Source: an uncultured Alphaproteobacteria bacterium
GTDB lineage: Bacteria; Pseudomonadota; Alphaproteobacteria; Rhodobacterales; Rhodobacteraceae
DNA: 64,000 bases
Reading direction: 5' to 3'
Assembly: GCA_902576905.1 (NCBI GenBank)
Contig: CACGWW010000001.1
Coordinates: 62,001 to 126,000, forward strand
In this document: positions 62,665-64,000 of the stretch, piece by piece
Position numbering within the stretch: the first letter of the stretch is position 1
How the letters are laid out: every line of letters begins with the position of its first letter
The notes under the pieces: generated by a model
Told to the model about the DNA's origin: nothing
What the model saw: the letters and a program-made list of their open reading frames with translations, nothing else
The model's database searches: none
Translations under genes and position numbers: made by a program

Positions 62665-63694
62665 TCTAGAAAAAATTCCTGTCACCATTTTAACTGGTTT
62701 TTTGGGAGCCGGAAAAACTACATTAATTCGAAATTTAATTCTTAAGAACAAATCGAAAAAACTGGCCGTTATTATAAATGAGTTTGGTGATTTGGGTGTA
62801 GATGGAGATATAGTAAGACAATGTTCAGATGAAACCTGCCCAGAAGAAAATATTCTCGAATTAGCAAACGGATGTATATGTTGTACAGTGGCCGACGACT
62901 TTATTCCCACTATGAAATCCCTTTTAGAGGGCCAATATATTCCGGAACATATATTGATCGAAACATCAGGTCTCGCCCTTCCCAAACCTTTATTGAAAGC
63001 TTTTGAGTGGCCGGAAATTCGAAGCCGCCTCACGGTTGACAGCGTTTTAGCAGTTGTAGATGCAGAGGCGGTTGTTAATGGTATATTTGCACCTCAAATG
63101 TCTAATGAACTTGAAGAAAAACAAAATCAAACTTACGTTGAACATGAAACACCTCTCTCCGAAGTATTTGAGGACCAAATAAACTGCTCAGATGTTGTGC
63201 TACTAACAAAGCCAGACCTTCTGGAAAACATTTCAGTCGCCAGAAATATCATAATTAAGGAAATGGAACGGAATGTTCCAATTTTAGAAGTTCAAAATGG
63301 TGACATTGGGGCTGATGTGATTTTAGGCGTAAATGCAGCAGCGGAGACTGATTTAGATAATAGACGATCTCATCATGATGGCTTTGATGATCATGAGCAC
63401 GATGATTTTGACACATTTAGCATCTCTGTGCCAAAAATCCTAGATATAGAGAAATTTAAAATAGTTTTAGAAACACTCATACGGAAAAATGACATATTGA
63501 GAATTAAAGGTTTTTTGCGAGTTGAAAGTAAGCCACTCAATTTACTTGTTCAAGGTGTTGGTAAAAGATTATCAGTAAATTTTACAGACACTAAAATTCC
63601 TATAGAAAATACTGGGAACTTAGTTTTTATAGGTGAAAAAGGGAGGATCGATCAAGACGTAATCTCAACCTATATCCACTCAAGTCTGAATTAA
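62657..63694 (+). CDS. cobW: Cobalamin biosynthesis GTPase CobW
   Basis: G3E-family metallochaperone GTPase thought to deliver Co2+ for corrin-ring insertion. Walker A is ILTGFLGAGKTTLIRNLIL, the GCxCC metal motif is NGCICCTVADDFIP, and a histidine/aspartate-rich loop HHDGFDDHEHDDFD near residue 240 suits metal binding. ATG 62657 (MSSLEKIPVTILTG) is preferred over TTG 62651. At 345 residues it is full length. cobN begins one base after its stop. Confidence 0.95.
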   Translation: MSSLEKIPVTILTGFLGAGKTTLIRNLILKNKSKKLAVIINEFGDLGVDGDIVRQCSDETCPEENILELANGCICCTVADDFIPTMKSLLEGQYIPEHILIETSGLALPKPLLKAFEWPEIRSRLTVDSVLAVVDAEAVVNGIFAPQMSNELEEKQNQTYVEHETPLSEVFEDQINCSDVVLLTKPDLLENISVARNIIIKEMERNVPILEVQNGDIGADVILGVNAAAETDLDNRRSHHDGFDDHEHDDFDTFSISVPKILDIEKFKIVLETLIRKNDILRIKGFLRVESKPLNLLVQGVGKRLSVNFTDTKIPIENTGNLVFIGEKGRIDQDVISTYIHSSLN

Positions 63695-63695
63695 T

Positions 63696-64000
63696 ATGCA
63701 TATCATTTTTAATGAAGATCACTATTTAGATAATTCCAGTGTTCCAGTTGATTTGAACCAGGAGCCTGCTGATCTAGTTATTTTGTCTTTTTCAGATAGT
63801 GATTTAAATGCGTTTGCGAATGCATGGAAAAAAACGTTAGGGGACTTTGGTAGAGAGTCTGTTCCTACATTGAGACTGGCAAATATAAAACAACTAACTC
63901 ATAATTTATCTATTGATACCTACATTGAAAAAACAGTCTCCAAATCTAAAGGTATTCTTGTAAGACTTATTGGAGGTGAGCAATATTGGCCATACGGATT
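63696..64000 (+). CDS. cobN: Cobaltochelatase subunit CobN, N-terminal fragment
   Basis: The first 101 codons of the large cobalt-chelating subunit (normally about 1100-1250 residues), cut by the window edge. MHIIFNEDHYLDNSSVPVD, DLVILSFSDSDLNAFANAW, LRLANIKQLTHNLSIDTYIE and KGILVRLIGGEQYWPYG match CobN beginnings. It marks the oxygen-dependent cobalamin route. It is the third gene under the B12 riboswitch. Confidence 0.95.
   Translation, partial: MHIIFNEDHYLDNSSVPVDLNQEPADLVILSFSDSDLNAFANAWKKTLGDFGRESVPTLRLANIKQLTHNLSIDTYIEKTVSKSKGILVRLIGGEQYWPYG

Noticed and set aside
1-64000. Search for CRISPR arrays, insertion sequences, prophage or toxin-antitoxin pairs
   Set aside because: No regularly spaced repeats, transposase or integrase motifs, att-like repeats or phage proteins were seen; almost all of the DNA is taken up by housekeeping genes.

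Overview
The window is a gene-dense, AT-rich (roughly mid-30s % GC by eye) chromosomal segment of an alphaproteobacterium. Gene order and protein sequence both point to Rhodobacterales, most likely a small-genome marine roseobacter relative. Signs are a cox operon ctaC-ctaB-coxF-ctaG-ctaE-surf1-thrC without coxA, an unlinked tiny aa3-oxidase subunit IV, ffh-chorismate mutase-rpsP-rimM-trmD-rplS-rpmE followed by mipZ, trcR (DUF1013), pyrB with a degenerate pyrC, and an aerobic cobalamin cluster with cobN and cobW. The genus is inference. I see no phage, transposon, integron, CRISPR array, tRNA or rRNA. Intergenic gaps are short, and several convergent pairs touch or overlap at their stop codons.

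Layout. 1-3940: DUF1178 tail, lysC, two GNAT acetyltransferases and an FAD-linked oxidase. 3966-9484 (minus): thrC and the cytochrome c oxidase assembly operon. 9680-16120: topA and a shortened RNase R, facing zapE and trhO. 16255-21289 (plus): SRP/ribosome maturation operon ending in mipZ. 21286-25541: D,D-carboxypeptidase, clpS with a methyltransferase and an SDR, trcR. 25612-32297: quinone oxidoreductase, rpsU, cytochrome oxidase subunit IV, an MBL hydrolase with a DmdC-like acyl-CoA dehydrogenase, Sua5, YqgE, DsbD-domain protein. 32305-38562 (minus): RND efflux pair, moaB and a degenerate uracil-DNA glycosylase. 38639-44544: pyrB-pyrC-plsY, gshA-rsmE (minus), ubiA. 44558-49320 (minus): moaE-moaD-pgsA-uvrC-SDR-S49 peptidase. 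49456-56867: aldo/keto reductase, ABC exporter, gcdH, transaminase, selO, cytochrome b561. 56869-64000: cobalamin genes cobT, cobD, cobC, cobQ, cobO, then a B12 riboswitch controlling DUF1636-cobW-cobN.

The genes are mostly housekeeping: aa3 respiration, translation and rRNA/tRNA maturation, pyrimidine, threonine, molybdopterin, glutathione, ubiquinone and cobalamin synthesis. The points most worth a second look are several apparently core proteins that have lost signature residues (a cysteine-free uracil-DNA glycosylase homologue, a dihydroorotase homologue without its metal-binding histidines, an SDR with the catalytic lysine replaced by cysteine); three genes whose conserved N-terminal coding extends upstream with no ATG, GTG or TTG codon (FAD oxidase, RNase R, RimM); and a possible leader-peptide/alternative-hairpin element between rpsP and rimM. 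I did not find a clear-cut new defence or mobile system.
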